Under the pieces are notes generated by a model that was given only the letters and a program-made list of their open reading frames with translations, was not told the origin of the DNA and did not search any database. Below are positions 8,904 to 20,106 of a DNA stretch of 64,000 nt, piece by piece; positions within the stretch are counted from its first letter, which is position 1; each line of letters begins with the position of its first letter. A program made the position numbers and the translations under genes. Origin of the DNA: Thioalkalivibrio sp. ALJ21. GTDB taxonomy: Bacteria > Pseudomonadota > Gammaproteobacteria > Ectothiorhodospirales > Ectothiorhodospiraceae. Location: NCBI RefSeq assembly GCF_000378605.1, contig NZ_KB905156.1, forward strand, positions 477,209 through 541,208, written 5' to 3'.

Positions 8904-11810
8904 CTAGCGGTCTTCGTCCAGCGAGCCGCGGGTCAGCACGTCACGGATGGAACGATTCAGGTGCACCGGCTTGTGCGCGGCGTAGCGCAGCTGGTCCGGG
9001 GCCTCGGACATGCCGGGGGCCGGCTTGACCGTGTCGAAATCGGGCCAGGTGCTGGTCTCTTCCGGATCGGCCGGGGTGATCTTGACCTTCAGGTCGTACC
9101 ACGCGGCCTGGCCGGTCACCGGGTCGGAGTTGGTGATGTTGTCCACCGGATCGCCCTTCTTCGGCAGCAGCTCGCTGATCAGGTGGTTCATCAGGAAGCC
9201 CTTGTTGGACTCGTTCGCCTCCGGCTTCAGGCCCCAGGCGCCCTTCTGCTTGCCGATGGCGTTCCAGGTCCAGACGGTGCTCGGCTCGCAGCCCTCGATC
9301 AGCTTGACCTGCACGCGGACACGGCCGTTGTGCGACTCCATCCACACCCAGGACAGGTCCTCGATGCCCATGGACTCCGCCTTGCCACGGTTCATGTACA
9401 GGTAGTTCTGGGCGCAGATCTGGCGCAGCCAGGCGTTCTGCGAATCCCAGGAGTGGTACATGAACATCGGGCGCTGGTTGACCGCGTAGAACGGGTACTC
9501 GTCCTCGTCGATACGGGTCTGCTCCAGCGGCTTGTGCCAGATCGGCAGCGGATCGAAGAACTGGGTCAGGCGATCCTTGTGCTCCTGCTTGGTCGGCTGC
9601 GGACCGTCATACAGGCCCTGGCCGGCCAGCTTGAAGCGCTGCTGGGTCTCGGAGTAGAGCTCGATCGTGATCGGATCCGTCTTGCCCACCCAGCCGGCGT
9701 GCTTGGCCAGCTCCAGGTACTCCTTGTTGGCGAAGCGGTAGAACTGCTGGTTCGGCGCCAGGTGGTGCACGAAGAACCCCTGGTTCTCGATGTACGCCTC
9801 CCACTGCTTCGGGTTCGGCTCGCCACGCAGGTGGGTCTTGCCATCCTTACCGCGGTAGCCGGACAGGAAGCCGATGCCCGGCTCCTTCTCGAAGTTGACG
9901 ATGAAGTCCTTGTAGTCCTCGAACTTGCGGCTGCCGTCGTCGTTGGTGAACGCCGGGAACTTCAGGCGGCCGGCCAGCTCGACCATCACCTCCTGCCAGG
10001 GACGCACGTCGCGGTCGACCTCGAGGATCGGGTGGCGGATGGAATCCGCCGCCGCGGCCGGCTCGGAGATCGGGCGGTCCAGCATGGAGATGGTGTCGTA
10101 ACGCTCCAGATAGGTCGTATCCGGGAGCACCAGATCGGCAAAGTTGACCGTCTCCGAGTGGAACGCATCCGCGACCACCAGGAACGGGATTTTGTACTCG
10201 CCGCTCTCGTCCTTGGCCCGCAGCATGTCCATTACCTCGGCGGTATTCATCGAGGAGTTCCAGGACATGTTCGCCATGAAGAAGATCAGCGTGTCGATCG
10301 GATAGGGATCGCCGTTGACCGCGTTGGTCACCACCATGTGCATCAGGCCATGGTTGGAGATCGGCGCATCCCAGGAGAAGGCCTTGTCGATGCGCAGCGG
10401 GTTGCCATCGTCATCGATGACCAGGTCCTCCGGCGCGGTCGGGAAACCGAGCGGCGGGCTCTTCAGCGGGGTGTTCGGCGCGCATTCCTTGGCCGGCTTG
10501 ATGCCCGGCGGGACGTGCTTGGGGTACGGCGGCTTGGCCAGGTGACCACCGGGGCAGTCCACCGAGCCCAGCATGATCTGCAGCAGATGGATCGCGCGGC
10601 AGGTCTGGAAGCCGTTGGAGTGCGCGGAGATGCCGCGCATCGCGTGCATGGACACCGGACGGCCGAACACCTTGTCGTGCTTGCGGCCCCAGGAGTCGGT
10701 CCACTCGATGTCGAGTTCGATCGTCTCCTTGAACGCGACGTGGGCCATCTCCAGCGCCAGGCGCTCGGTCTGGTCGGCCGGCACGCCGGTGATCTTGGCA
10801 GTGTTTTCCGGGGCATATTCCTCGGACAGGTAACGCTCGGCCAGCAGCGTCATTACAGTCTTGACCGGGCGGCCGTCAGGCGCGGTGTACTCGCCGAACA
10901 GCGCCGGCTTGATGTCGACCTGGGTGCCGTCAACGAACGCTTCCTGCTCCAGCTCCCAGACCAGCGGATTGCCGGCCTCGTCACGCAGGATCAGGCCATC
11001 GCCCTTCTGCCCCGGGGTCTGCACGACCAGCTGGGTGGCGTTGGTGTAGCGCACCAGGAAGTCCCAGTCGAACTGGTCGTTTTTCAGCAGCACGTGCAGC
11101 ATCGACAGCGCGAACAGGCCGTCGGTACCGGGCTTGATGCCCACCCACTCGTCGGCGATTGCCTGGTAGCCGGTGCGCACCGGGTTGATCGCGACGAACT
11201 TGCCGCCGCGGCGCTTGAGCTTTTCCAGCCCGATCTTGATCGGGTTGGAGGCATGGTCTTCCGCCACGCCCCAGAGCATGTGGTACTTGGTGCGGTCCCA
11301 GTCGGGGTCGCCGAATTCCCAGAACGCGAAACCGGTGGTGTACAGACCGCCGGTGGCCATGTTGACCGAACAGAAGCCACCGTGGGCCGCCCAGTTGTAG
11401 GTACCGAACTGGGTCGCCCAAAGACCGGTCAGGGCCTGCATCTGGTCGCGGCCGGTGAAAAACGCCAGCTTGCGCGGGTCGGTCTCGCGGATCTTCTGCA
11501 GACGCGTGGACAGCATGTCCAGGGCCTCGTCCCAGGAGATCGGCTCGAACTCGCCGGCGCCACGCTCGGTGCCCGGCTTGCGGCGCATCGGCTGGTGCAG
11601 GCGCGCCGGGGATTGCTGCTTCATGATGCCGGCATTGCCCTTGGCACACAGCACACCCTTGTTGATCGGGTGATGCCGATTGCCCTGGATATAGCGGACC
11701 TTGTTGTTCTGGACCGTAACCTTGATGCCGCAGCGGCAGGCACACATGTAGCAGGTGGTGTACTTGATCTCCTGCTCGCTGTGGTTCTCGAACTCGGGTA
11801 AGGCACTCAT
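8904..11810 (-). CDS. soeA: Sulfite dehydrogenase (quinone) molybdopterin subunit SoeA
   Basis: 968 aa of the DMSO-reductase superfamily. It has one N-terminal [4Fe-4S] site, C20-x2-C23-x3-C27-x27-C55, and a likely molybdenum ligand C147 in GGFCSVN. There is no Tat signal (MSALPEFENHSEQ), so the enzyme is cytoplasmic, unlike periplasmic polysulfide or tetrathionate reductases. With SoeB carrying four clusters and a DmsC-type anchor this is the SoeABC pattern known from purple sulfur bacteria: sulfite to sulfate with electrons to quinone. The divergent neighbour moaA makes its cofactor. A related reductase acting in reverse cannot be excluded from sequence. Confidence 0.87.
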   Translation of the reverse strand: MSALPEFENHSEQEIKYTTCYMCACRCGIKVTVQNNKVRYIQGNRHHPINKGVLCAKGNAGIMKQQSPARLHQPMRRKPGTERGAGEFEPISWDEALDMLSTRLQKIRETDPRKLAFFTGRDQMQALTGLWATQFGTYNWAAHGGFCSVNMATGGLYTTGFAFWEFGDPDWDRTKYHMLWGVAEDHASNPIKIGLEKLKRRGGKFVAINPVRTGYQAIADEWVGIKPGTDGLFALSMLHVLLKNDQFDWDFLVRYTNATQLVVQTPGQKGDGLILRDEAGNPLVWELEQEAFVDGTQVDIKPALFGEYTAPDGRPVKTVMTLLAERYLSEEYAPENTAKITGVPADQTERLALEMAHVAFKETIELDIEWTDSWGRKHDKVFGRPVSMHAMRGISAHSNGFQTCRAIHLLQIMLGSVDCPGGHLAKPPYPKHVPPGIKPAKECAPNTPLKSPPLGFPTAPEDLVIDDDGNPLRIDKAFSWDAPISNHGLMHMVVTNAVNGDPYPIDTLIFFMANMSWNSSMNTAEVMDMLRAKDESGEYKIPFLVVADAFHSETVNFADLVLPDTTYLERYDTISMLDRPISEPAAAADSIRHPILEVDRDVRPWQEVMVELAGRLKFPAFTNDDGSRKFEDYKDFIVNFEKEPGIGFLSGYRGKDGKTHLRGEPNPKQWEAYIENQGFFVHHLAPNQQFYRFANKEYLELAKHAGWVGKTDPITIELYSETQQRFKLAGQGLYDGPQPTKQEHKDRLTQFFDPLPIWHKPLEQTRIDEDEYPFYAVNQRPMFMYHSWDSQNAWLRQICAQNYLYMNRGKAESMGIEDLSWVWMESHNGRVRVQVKLIEGCEPSTVWTWNAIGKQKGAWGLKPEANESNKGFLMNHLISELLPKKGDPVDNITNSDPVTGQAAWYDLKVKITPADPEETSTWPDFDTVKPAPGMSEAPDQLRYAAHKPVHLNRSIRDVLTRGSLDEDR

Positions 11811-11820
11811 TCAGGCGACC

Positions 11821-11908
11821 CCATAGATAATGGTTTGCTTATTCACGCTGGGCATATTGGCCATAAAGAAGCCTTTTGACCAACGAAAAGTTCTTATCTA
11901 TGGATAAG
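11821..11908 (-). promoter_or_regulatory. soeABC promoter region with paired inverted operators
   Basis: The AT-rich soeA-moaA divergent region holds a 16-bp inverted repeat, CTTATCTATGGATAAG (11893-11908). A half-copy CCATAGATAA (11821-11830) is the reverse complement of TTATCTATGG inside the first site. Between them is a possible minus-strand promoter: TTGGTC (11883-11878), an 18-base spacer, then CAATAT (11859-11854). Two related sites about 70 bases apart flanking a promoter suggest a looping or autoregulated operator. The regulator is unknown. Confidence 0.4.
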
Positions 11909-12039
11909 CAAAAATAATCTATAAGAGAATTTATTTATTGCCGCATCGAATTTGGGGCCTTGTTGTGGCAATCGCGGAAAAGTGGTCTACGATGTGTACC
12001 ATGAAACATATCGCCCCCATCGGCAGGACGGGACACCCC

Positions 12040-13044
12040 ATGGAAGAACCCCTCAAGGATGAGAATGCGCTGGTCGACGCCTTTGGCCGCCGCATCGAAT
12101 ATGTCCGCCTATCGGTTACCGACCGCTGCGACCTGCGCTGCTTCTACTGCATGCCCAAGGGCTTTCGTGATTTCGAGGAGCCGGACCACTGGTTGAGCTT
12201 CGAGGAGATCGAGCGGGTGATGGGGGCCTTCGGGCGGCTGGGCACCCGCCGCGTGCGCCTGACCGGCGGCGAGCCACTGGTACGCAAGAACCTCCCGGAC
12301 CTGGCCGCACGGCTGAACGCGCTGCCCGGCATCGACGACATCTCGCTGTCCACCAATGCCACGCGGATGGCGCGCCACGCCCGGGAGCTGAAGGACGCCG
12401 GGGTCGCCCGCATCAACGTCAGCCTCGACTCGCTCAAGCCGGAGGTCTTCAAGGAGATCACCGGCGGCAAGCTGGACAAGGTGCTGGACGGACTGATGGC
12501 CTCCAAGGCCGCCGGGCTCGACCCGATCAAGATCAACATGGTGGTAATGGGCGGGATCAACGAGCCGGAAGTCGAGGACATGGTCGACTTCTGCATCGAA
12601 CACGGCTTCACCCTGCGCTTCATCGAGACCATGCCGATGGGCGACACCGGCCGCGAGGCGAAAGAGGGTCACTACGTGAACCTGCAGGATGTGCGCGCCC
12701 GTCTGGAGCAGCGCTACAACCTAGTGCCCGGCGTGATGCCCGGCGGCGGTCCGGCGCGCTACATGCAAATCCCGGATACCGACGTGCGCATCGGCTTCAT
12801 CACCCCGATCTCGCAGCACTTCTGCGACACCTGCAACCGCGTGCGCCTGTCGGTGGACGGCACCATCTATACCTGCCTGGGCAACGACCACAGCCTGAAC
12901 CTGCGTCCCTATCTGCGCGAAGGCAGCAGCGATTCGGAGCTCGAAGAGCTTGTGATCCAGGCGATCAACCTGAAGCCCGAGCGTCACGAGTTCTCGGAAC
13001 GCCCGGAGAAGGTCATGCGGTTCATGTCCATGACCGGCGGCTGA
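12040..13044 (+). CDS. moaA: GTP 3',8-cyclase MoaA
   Basis: 334 aa from MEEPLKDENALVD. In-frame ATGs at 12001 and further upstream would add a poorly conserved extension. The radical-SAM motif is C30-DLR-C34-FY-C37 and the second C-terminal [4Fe-4S] site is C262-x2-C265-x13-C279. The C-terminus ends in the Gly-Gly pair needed for activity. MoaA converts GTP to the cyclic intermediate of molybdenum-cofactor synthesis with MoaC. Position divergent to soeA fits cofactor supply to the molybdenum enzyme. Confidence 0.95.
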   Translation: MEEPLKDENALVDAFGRRIEYVRLSVTDRCDLRCFYCMPKGFRDFEEPDHWLSFEEIERVMGAFGRLGTRRVRLTGGEPLVRKNLPDLAARLNALPGIDDISLSTNATRMARHARELKDAGVARINVSLDSLKPEVFKEITGGKLDKVLDGLMASKAAGLDPIKINMVVMGGINEPEVEDMVDFCIEHGFTLRFIETMPMGDTGREAKEGHYVNLQDVRARLEQRYNLVPGVMPGGGPARYMQIPDTDVRIGFITPISQHFCDTCNRVRLSVDGTIYTCLGNDHSLNLRPYLREGSSDSELEELVIQAINLKPERHEFSERPEKVMRFMSMTGG

Positions 13045-13067
13045 CGTCACCGCAAAGCGCCCCATAA

Positions 13068-13099
13068 AGAAAGGCCCGTCTCACTGGACGGGCCTTTCT
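13068..13099. terminator. Bidirectional terminator between moaA and pit
   Basis: A 13-bp stem (AGAAAGGCCCGTC at 13068-13080 with its complement at 13087-13099) with a 6-base loop. Short T-rich ends on both strands serve the two convergent genes. Confidence 0.85.
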
Positions 13100-13145
13100 A
13101 TTGAGGCACCCGGGCTGGGCGCTGGTGCGGCCCGGTAAACGCCGA

Positions 13146-14402
13146 CTAGCCGAGCACCCCGCGCAGGATGAAGAAGAACACGATGGCCAGGATCGCCCCG
13201 GCCGGCAGGGTCACGATCCAGGACATGAAGATCATGCGCACCAGGCGCAGGTCGATCGCGGCGATCCCGCGCGCCATGCCGACACCGAGGATCGCCCCCA
13301 CCAGCGTATGGGTGGTGGAGATCGGCAGCCCGGTACCGGAGGCCAGCACCACGGTCGCGGCCGCCGCCGCGGTGGCCGCGTAACCGCGGCTGGGCGTGAG
13401 CTGGGTGATGCCGGTGCCGACCGTGGCGATCACCTTGTGGCCATAGGTGAACAGCCCGAACACGATCCCGAAACCGCCCAGCAGCAGGACCCACATCGGC
13501 ACCACGGTCTCCGGGTCCACCTCGCCGGTCTGGATCACGTCCACCACCGCGGCCAGCGGCCCGACCGCGTTCGCGACATCGTTGGAGCCCAGCGCGAAGG
13601 CCATCGCGCAGCCGGTGACGACCATCATCACGCCGAAGACCTTCTCGACATCGCTGAAATGCGAGCCATGGGCCTGCGGCGTGACCTCCTCGAACCGCAG
13701 GCGCCGGATCGCGAAGAGCCCGACCACCACCACCGCCACACTGATCAGCACGGCGAGGCCGTAGGCCTGGCCGGTGGTCAGGTCCAGCCCGACGTGCGTC
13801 AGCCCCTTGAACATCGTGACCAGCGCGGTCACGAAGGCGGTCAGAAAGATATACAGCGGCGCCCAGCGCTTGGCGTTCTTCAGCGGGTCGACGGTATCGA
13901 GGATCAGCAACTGGATGCTGCGGAATAGCGCGAAGGCGATCATCCCGCCGATCATCGGGGACAGCACCCAGGAGATCGCGATGGTCCCGACACGCTCCCA
14001 CCGCACCACCTCGAATCCGAGGCCCACCACCGCAAAGCCGATAATCGCGCCGATGATGGAGTGCGTGGTGGAGACTGGCCAGCCGAAATAGGAGGCGGTC
14101 AATAGCCAGGTGCCGGCCGCCGCAAGCGCCGCGAGCATCCCGTAGACCAGCAGCGAGGGACTGTCCGCGAGCAGTGCCGCGTCCACCATCCCGCTGCGGA
14201 TGGTCTGCGTGACCTCGCCGCCGGCCAGCCAGGCCCCGGCGAACACGAACACCGCGGCCACAAAGACCGCCTGGCGGATGTTCAAGGCCCGCGAGCCGAC
14301 CGAGGTACCCATTGCGTTGGCGACATCGTTGGCGCCAATGCCCCAGGCCATGAAGAGCCCGAAGATGACTGCAAGGCCGAGCAGCAGGGTGCCGTATTCC
14401 AT
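13146..14402 (-). CDS. pit: Low-affinity inorganic phosphate transporter (PiT family)
   Basis: 418 aa, about ten membrane helices. The two inverted PiT signatures are both present: GANDVANAMGTSVGS near residue 23 and GSNDVANAVGP in the second half. WPVSTTHSIIGA and LPISTTHTLVGA are the paired substrate loops. It imports metal-phosphate by proton or sodium symport. It is transcribed after a DUF47 (PhoU-like) gene, a pairing seen across bacteria in which the DUF47 protein is needed for PiT function. Confidence 0.93.
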   Translation of the reverse strand: MEYGTLLLGLAVIFGLFMAWGIGANDVANAMGTSVGSRALNIRQAVFVAAVFVFAGAWLAGGEVTQTIRSGMVDAALLADSPSLLVYGMLAALAAAGTWLLTASYFGWPVSTTHSIIGAIIGFAVVGLGFEVVRWERVGTIAISWVLSPMIGGMIAFALFRSIQLLILDTVDPLKNAKRWAPLYIFLTAFVTALVTMFKGLTHVGLDLTTGQAYGLAVLISVAVVVVGLFAIRRLRFEEVTPQAHGSHFSDVEKVFGVMMVVTGCAMAFALGSNDVANAVGPLAAVVDVIQTGEVDPETVVPMWVLLLGGFGIVFGLFTYGHKVIATVGTGITQLTPSRGYAATAAAAATVVLASGTGLPISTTHTLVGAILGVGMARGIAAIDLRLVRMIFMSWIVTLPAGAILAIVFFFILRGVLG

Positions 14403-14429
14403 GCGGTCCTCGGTACGTGGTGCGGGTGG

Positions 14430-15110
14430 TTACTTGGCCAGCATCAGCTGCAGGCGGCTGCCTACGCGCTGGGCCAGATCGGCCAGTTCGCCTATGGAGT
14501 CGATCACGCGATACATGAAGATCACGTTCACCGGGGGCAACTCCGCCTCCTGGGCAAACAGGATCTCGCGCACCTCGCGCTGGGCCTCGTCGGATTCGTG
14601 CTCGATCTGGTCCAGCTCGGTGAGGATGTCGTTGACCACCTCGACCTCGTGCCCGCGGAAGCCCGCCTCGACCAGCTCGTCCAGCTCGTTGACCGCGCGC
14701 CCGGCCTGATTGACCGCATCCACACTGCGATCCAGAAAGCGCTGCAACGGATCCTGCATGTTGGCCGGGAACTGCATCTGACGTCCGAGCATCAACCCCG
14801 CGATGTCCTTGGCCATGTTCGCGATACGGTCCTGGATCAGCAGGGTATCGAGCACGTCGCGACGTGACATCGCCAGCATCATGCCCTTGGGCAGGTGCAG
14901 CCGCAGGTCCTTCTTCAGGCGGTCGGCCTCGTGCTCGAGCTTGACGATCTTCCTCTGCTGTACGCGCGCGGTGTCCCAGTCGTCTCGGGCCATGGCCTCG
15001 ATGAAGGGCGGGAGTTCGGCAATGCAGGCACGCACCTTCTCCATGTGCGCCTGCAGGGGGCGCACTGGCGAACGGCCAAACAGTTCGAAGACGAAGTTCT
15101 TGGGGCTCAT
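14430..15110 (-). CDS. PiT accessory protein, DUF47/TIGR00153 (PhoU-like)
   Basis: 226 aa from MSPKNFVFELFGRSPV. Longer in-frame starts are rejected because the family begins here. All-helical with PhoU-like repeats, including the metal-binding-type motif EHEADRLKKDLR near residue 70 and a matching DQIEHESDEAQRE in the second half. It sits 27 bases upstream of pit in the same orientation and probably regulates or stabilises the transporter at the cytoplasmic face. Confidence 0.9.
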   Translation of the reverse strand: MSPKNFVFELFGRSPVRPLQAHMEKVRACIAELPPFIEAMARDDWDTARVQQRKIVKLEHEADRLKKDLRLHLPKGMMLAMSRRDVLDTLLIQDRIANMAKDIAGLMLGRQMQFPANMQDPLQRFLDRSVDAVNQAGRAVNELDELVEAGFRGHEVEVVNDILTELDQIEHESDEAQREVREILFAQEAELPPVNVIFMYRVIDSIGELADLAQRVGSRLQLMLAK

Positions 15111-15214
15111 GGCGGCGCGAAGGATGTCACAAAGGCGCAATGTACCGCAAAACAACCCTCGATACCCTGTCGCCTGCAGGCGAATCTGCGCCGCGTGCGC
15201 TACACTCGCGATCA

Positions 15215-17543
<2,329 letters not shown>

Positions 17544-17559
17544 GGCCCCAACAACGAAA

Positions 17560-17596
17560 CCCGGGTGGCAGCCCGGGACACGCTGATTCAATCGCA
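17560..17596. repeat. Hairpin after thiC and a solitary repeat arm
   Basis: CCCGGG-TGGCAG-CCCGGG (17560-17577) forms a GC hairpin 16 bases after the thiC stop, without a T-tract. Overlapping it, 17575-17596 matches the left terminal arm of repeat copy B (61660-61681) at 21 of 22 bases, but none of the repeat body follows. It looks like a remnant or solo end of a B-type element. Confidence 0.6.
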
Positions 17597-17693
17597 AGAG
17601 GCGATCATGGCGGCGTTATCGGCTGACGGGGAGGCGGGTTCTGTGACGAGCCACTAACCGATCGCTCGCCCCGCGCAGAATGGACGTCTACGC

Positions 17694-18356
17694 TTGTTGT
17701 ACTGCGCCCGGCACAAGTACCGCCAGGAGGACCACGGCATCGCGACCGCCAGCCGCTATCGCAGCGCCAGCGCCCTCGCCGCGTTGCTGGCCGCCTGTCA
17801 GATTGGGGCGGCCACAGCCCGAGACGACGGAGCGGCCGTGCAGCAGCGGCCAGACATCTCGGTCTTCGCCTATGGCGCTCGCTGGACCGACACCCGCTTC
17901 GTCGAGATCCTCCAGTTCCAGACCGCGATGCAGGACTCGCACCTGGCGGCCGTGGGCATCTCTCGCCGCCTCCACCGCTTCAGTGACCATCTGCATCTCG
18001 AAGGCGAGATCAATGTCGCCCGGCACTGGGGTCAGCAGGATCACTTCGAACTAAACGCGGCCGCCAACCTGCGCTGGACCCGCTTCCCCTGGGACCACCT
18101 GGTGGACACCTCGGCCGCTTGGGGCATCGGCCCCTCGCGTGCCTTCGGCGATCCGGTCATCGAGGATCGCCGCCCCAGCCGCACCCAGGCGTTCATGATG
18201 GCCGAAGTCACCTTCGCGCCGTCCGCGTCACGAGACAGTTCCTGGGAGGCCTTCCTGCGTATCCATCACCGCTCCGGCGTCTTTGGTGTGGTCAGCGATG
18301 CCAGCGGTTCCAATTTCATCGGCACCGGTGTCCGCTTTCACTTCGGCCCTCGATAA
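17694..18356 (+). CDS. Putative outer-membrane beta-barrel protein, possibly PagL-like
   Basis: Up to 220 aa. A signal-peptide-like segment SASALAALLAACQIGAATA is followed by alternating amphipathic strands and ends in RFHFGPR, with an aromatic near the C-terminus as in outer-membrane barrels. The near-terminal stretch RIHHRSGVFGVVSDASGSNF resembles the His/Ser region of lipid A deacylases of the PagL type, but I cannot confirm the catalytic set. The start is uncertain: TTG at 17694 opens the frame, while a perfect AGGAGG (17725-17730) stands 8 bases before an in-frame ATC at 17739. Confidence 0.5.
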   Translation: MLYCARHKYRQEDHGIATASRYRSASALAALLAACQIGAATARDDGAAVQQRPDISVFAYGARWTDTRFVEILQFQTAMQDSHLAAVGISRRLHRFSDHLHLEGEINVARHWGQQDHFELNAAANLRWTRFPWDHLVDTSAAWGIGPSRAFGDPVIEDRRPSRTQAFMMAEVTFAPSASRDSSWEAFLRIHHRSGVFGVVSDASGSNFIGTGVRFHFGPR

Positions 18357-18415
18357 CACGCTAACCGGCCACACCAACGGCCGTCGGAAAACCACTACTG
18401 TGCCCTTGTCCGGGC

Positions 18416-19513
18416 TCAACGCACCTCGATGCGGTTGCGGCCGTTCTTCTTGGCCGCGTACAGGGCCTGGTCGGCCCGGTCGAAGGTATCGACCCGGCGC
18501 TCGCCCGGGCGGTATTCGGTCACACCGAAGCTCGCGGTGCGCCGCCCGACGGCGTCAAAGTCAAAGGCGTTGATCCGGGCCTGCAGGTCGCGGGCCGCCG
18601 CCTGCGCCTGCTCGGCGTCGGTCTGTGGCAGCAGCACGAAGAATTCCTCGCCGCCAATACGCCCAATGGCATCCACCTTGCGCAGGTTCTGGCGCAGAAG
18701 CTCGGCGAACTGTTTGAGGACCGTGTCACCGGTCCTGTGGCCCCAGGTATCGTTCACGGCCTTGAAGTAGTCGATGTCGATCAGGATCACAGAAAATGGC
18801 TGGCCATAGCGCTCGGTGCGCGCACACTCCTCCTCGAACAACTGCTCGATATGCGCACGATTCGACAATGAGGTCAGCTCGTCGACCTGCGCCGAATGCG
18901 CCAGCTCCCGTTGCTGCAGGAAGGTAAGTTTCAGGGCTCGTTCCAGCACGAAGGCACTCAGGCAACCAAACGAAAACGCCGCCAGCACCCACAGCAGGTG
19001 CAGCTGTAGCAAGCCGGCCTCCAGGGTCTGGAGGAGACTGGCCGCCACGACCAGCACCACGATCCCGGTAGCGGCCAGTGCGGCCTGACGCAGGGCCAGG
19101 CCCGAGATCGCAAAGGTCCACATGATGCTCAGATAGATCTCGGGGGCGAACACCAGAAACTGTGGCGAACCGGCATTCAGGTAGAGGTTGGCGGCATTCG
19201 CGACCACTGGCGCGATAATCAGCAAGGCCCACATCGGACGCTGGAGCGACGCGCGGAAAGTCATCGCCGCCACGGCCAGCAACATGCCGGGCACCAGCAA
19301 GCCATGGGCCAGCAGCCGCTGGCCCGACGCATCGACGGCTACCGTCTGCTCGATGGCGGCATACAACAGATATAGCGCAGCGGTCAGAAACGCGATGTAG
19401 CGCACCTGCGGAATGCGCGTGGCACGCAGCCAGGCCGCAAACCCTCGCCGTGTGTCCTCGCCCTCCGCGTATAGCGGATCCATCCGTCCCCGCAGTCGCC
19501 TTGCTATATCCAA
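18416..19513 (-). CDS. Membrane-bound diguanylate cyclase (GGDEF domain)
   Basis: 365 aa from a TTG preceded by AAGGA at 8 bases. An alternative ATG ten codons in has poorer spacing. About six hydrophobic helices (roughly 35-190) form a membrane sensor region of no recognised type, followed by a short coiled coil and a GGDEF domain. The active loop is GGEEF (287-291). An RxxD inhibitory site (RKVD, 278-281) is at the correct distance, so product feedback by c-di-GMP is expected. There is no EAL domain. Confidence 0.9.
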   Translation of the reverse strand: MDIARRLRGRMDPLYAEGEDTRRGFAAWLRATRIPQVRYIAFLTAALYLLYAAIEQTVAVDASGQRLLAHGLLVPGMLLAVAAMTFRASLQRPMWALLIIAPVVANAANLYLNAGSPQFLVFAPEIYLSIMWTFAISGLALRQAALAATGIVVLVVAASLLQTLEAGLLQLHLLWVLAAFSFGCLSAFVLERALKLTFLQQRELAHSAQVDELTSLSNRAHIEQLFEEECARTERYGQPFSVILIDIDYFKAVNDTWGHRTGDTVLKQFAELLRQNLRKVDAIGRIGGEEFFVLLPQTDAEQAQAAARDLQARINAFDFDAVGRRTASFGVTEYRPGERRVDTFDRADQALYAAKKNGRNRIEVR

Positions 19514-19594
19514 GATCCTGTTCCTTGCTTGCCAGGGTCGGCCGTTATGACCCCGGCTTGCGGAAGCCGTTCCGGGCGGGAGATGGCCCTGCGG

Positions 19595-19975
19595 TTACTG
19601 CATGTGTTCGCCCATGGCGCCGAGGCCCATCATGCCAGCGCCAATGCCGAACAGCATGCCGACGATCATCAGGGCCAGGTAGATCAGCAGCAGCACGCCG
19701 AAGATGGTGAAGTAGATGCGCAGCCGGCTCAGTGCGTACTTGATCTCCAGCGGGTCGGCACTATCGAACGCACGCTGCGCGGCGCCTGCCGCCTGCATCA
19801 GTACCACTCCGGCCCAGATCGGGATCCAGGCAATCAGGATGCCGACAATGGACAGGGCGGTAAGCACGCCCGAGATGATCAGCATCACGCCGATCAACTG
19901 CATCCAGAACTTGCCGCGGACCAGCGGTTCGATCAGTTCGCGAAGCTGCGGATTAGCTGTCGATTGTGCTTCCAT
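19595..19975 (-). CDS. DUF5362-type small membrane protein
   Basis: 126 aa from MEAQSTANPQLRELIEPLV, with GGCAGGAG upstream. Three hydrophobic helices are visible (about 25-50, 53-70 and 95-122), the last followed by a Met/Gly-rich end. The pattern LIEPLVRGKFWMQLIGV followed by a tightly turned hairpin is typical of DUF5362 proteins, whose role is unknown. It is transcribed toward the diguanylate cyclase and may be co-transcribed with it. The divergent FHA gene starts 131 bases away. Confidence 0.65.
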   Translation of the reverse strand: MEAQSTANPQLRELIEPLVRGKFWMQLIGVMLIISGVLTALSIVGILIAWIPIWAGVVLMQAAGAAQRAFDSADPLEIKYALSRLRIYFTIFGVLLLIYLALMIVGMLFGIGAGMMGLGAMGEHMQ

Positions 19976-20106
19976 GCGAATACTCCTGCCCTTTGGGTTG
20001 GTAACGGTTTCGAGCATAGCAGCCTGACCGGGGCACCGCGCATTGTTCGCCATCGGGGCGAAAGGCATACTCGGGCGGTACACCGCAGCTGCGCAATGGA
20101 GGCCGC

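Noticed and set aside
8961-11801. 946-codon open frame on the plus strand opposite soeA
   Set aside because: It is a shadow of the high-G+C codon pattern of soeA. Composition is dominated by Arg, Leu, Val, Gly and His with no domain, and soeA on the other strand has complete family motifs.
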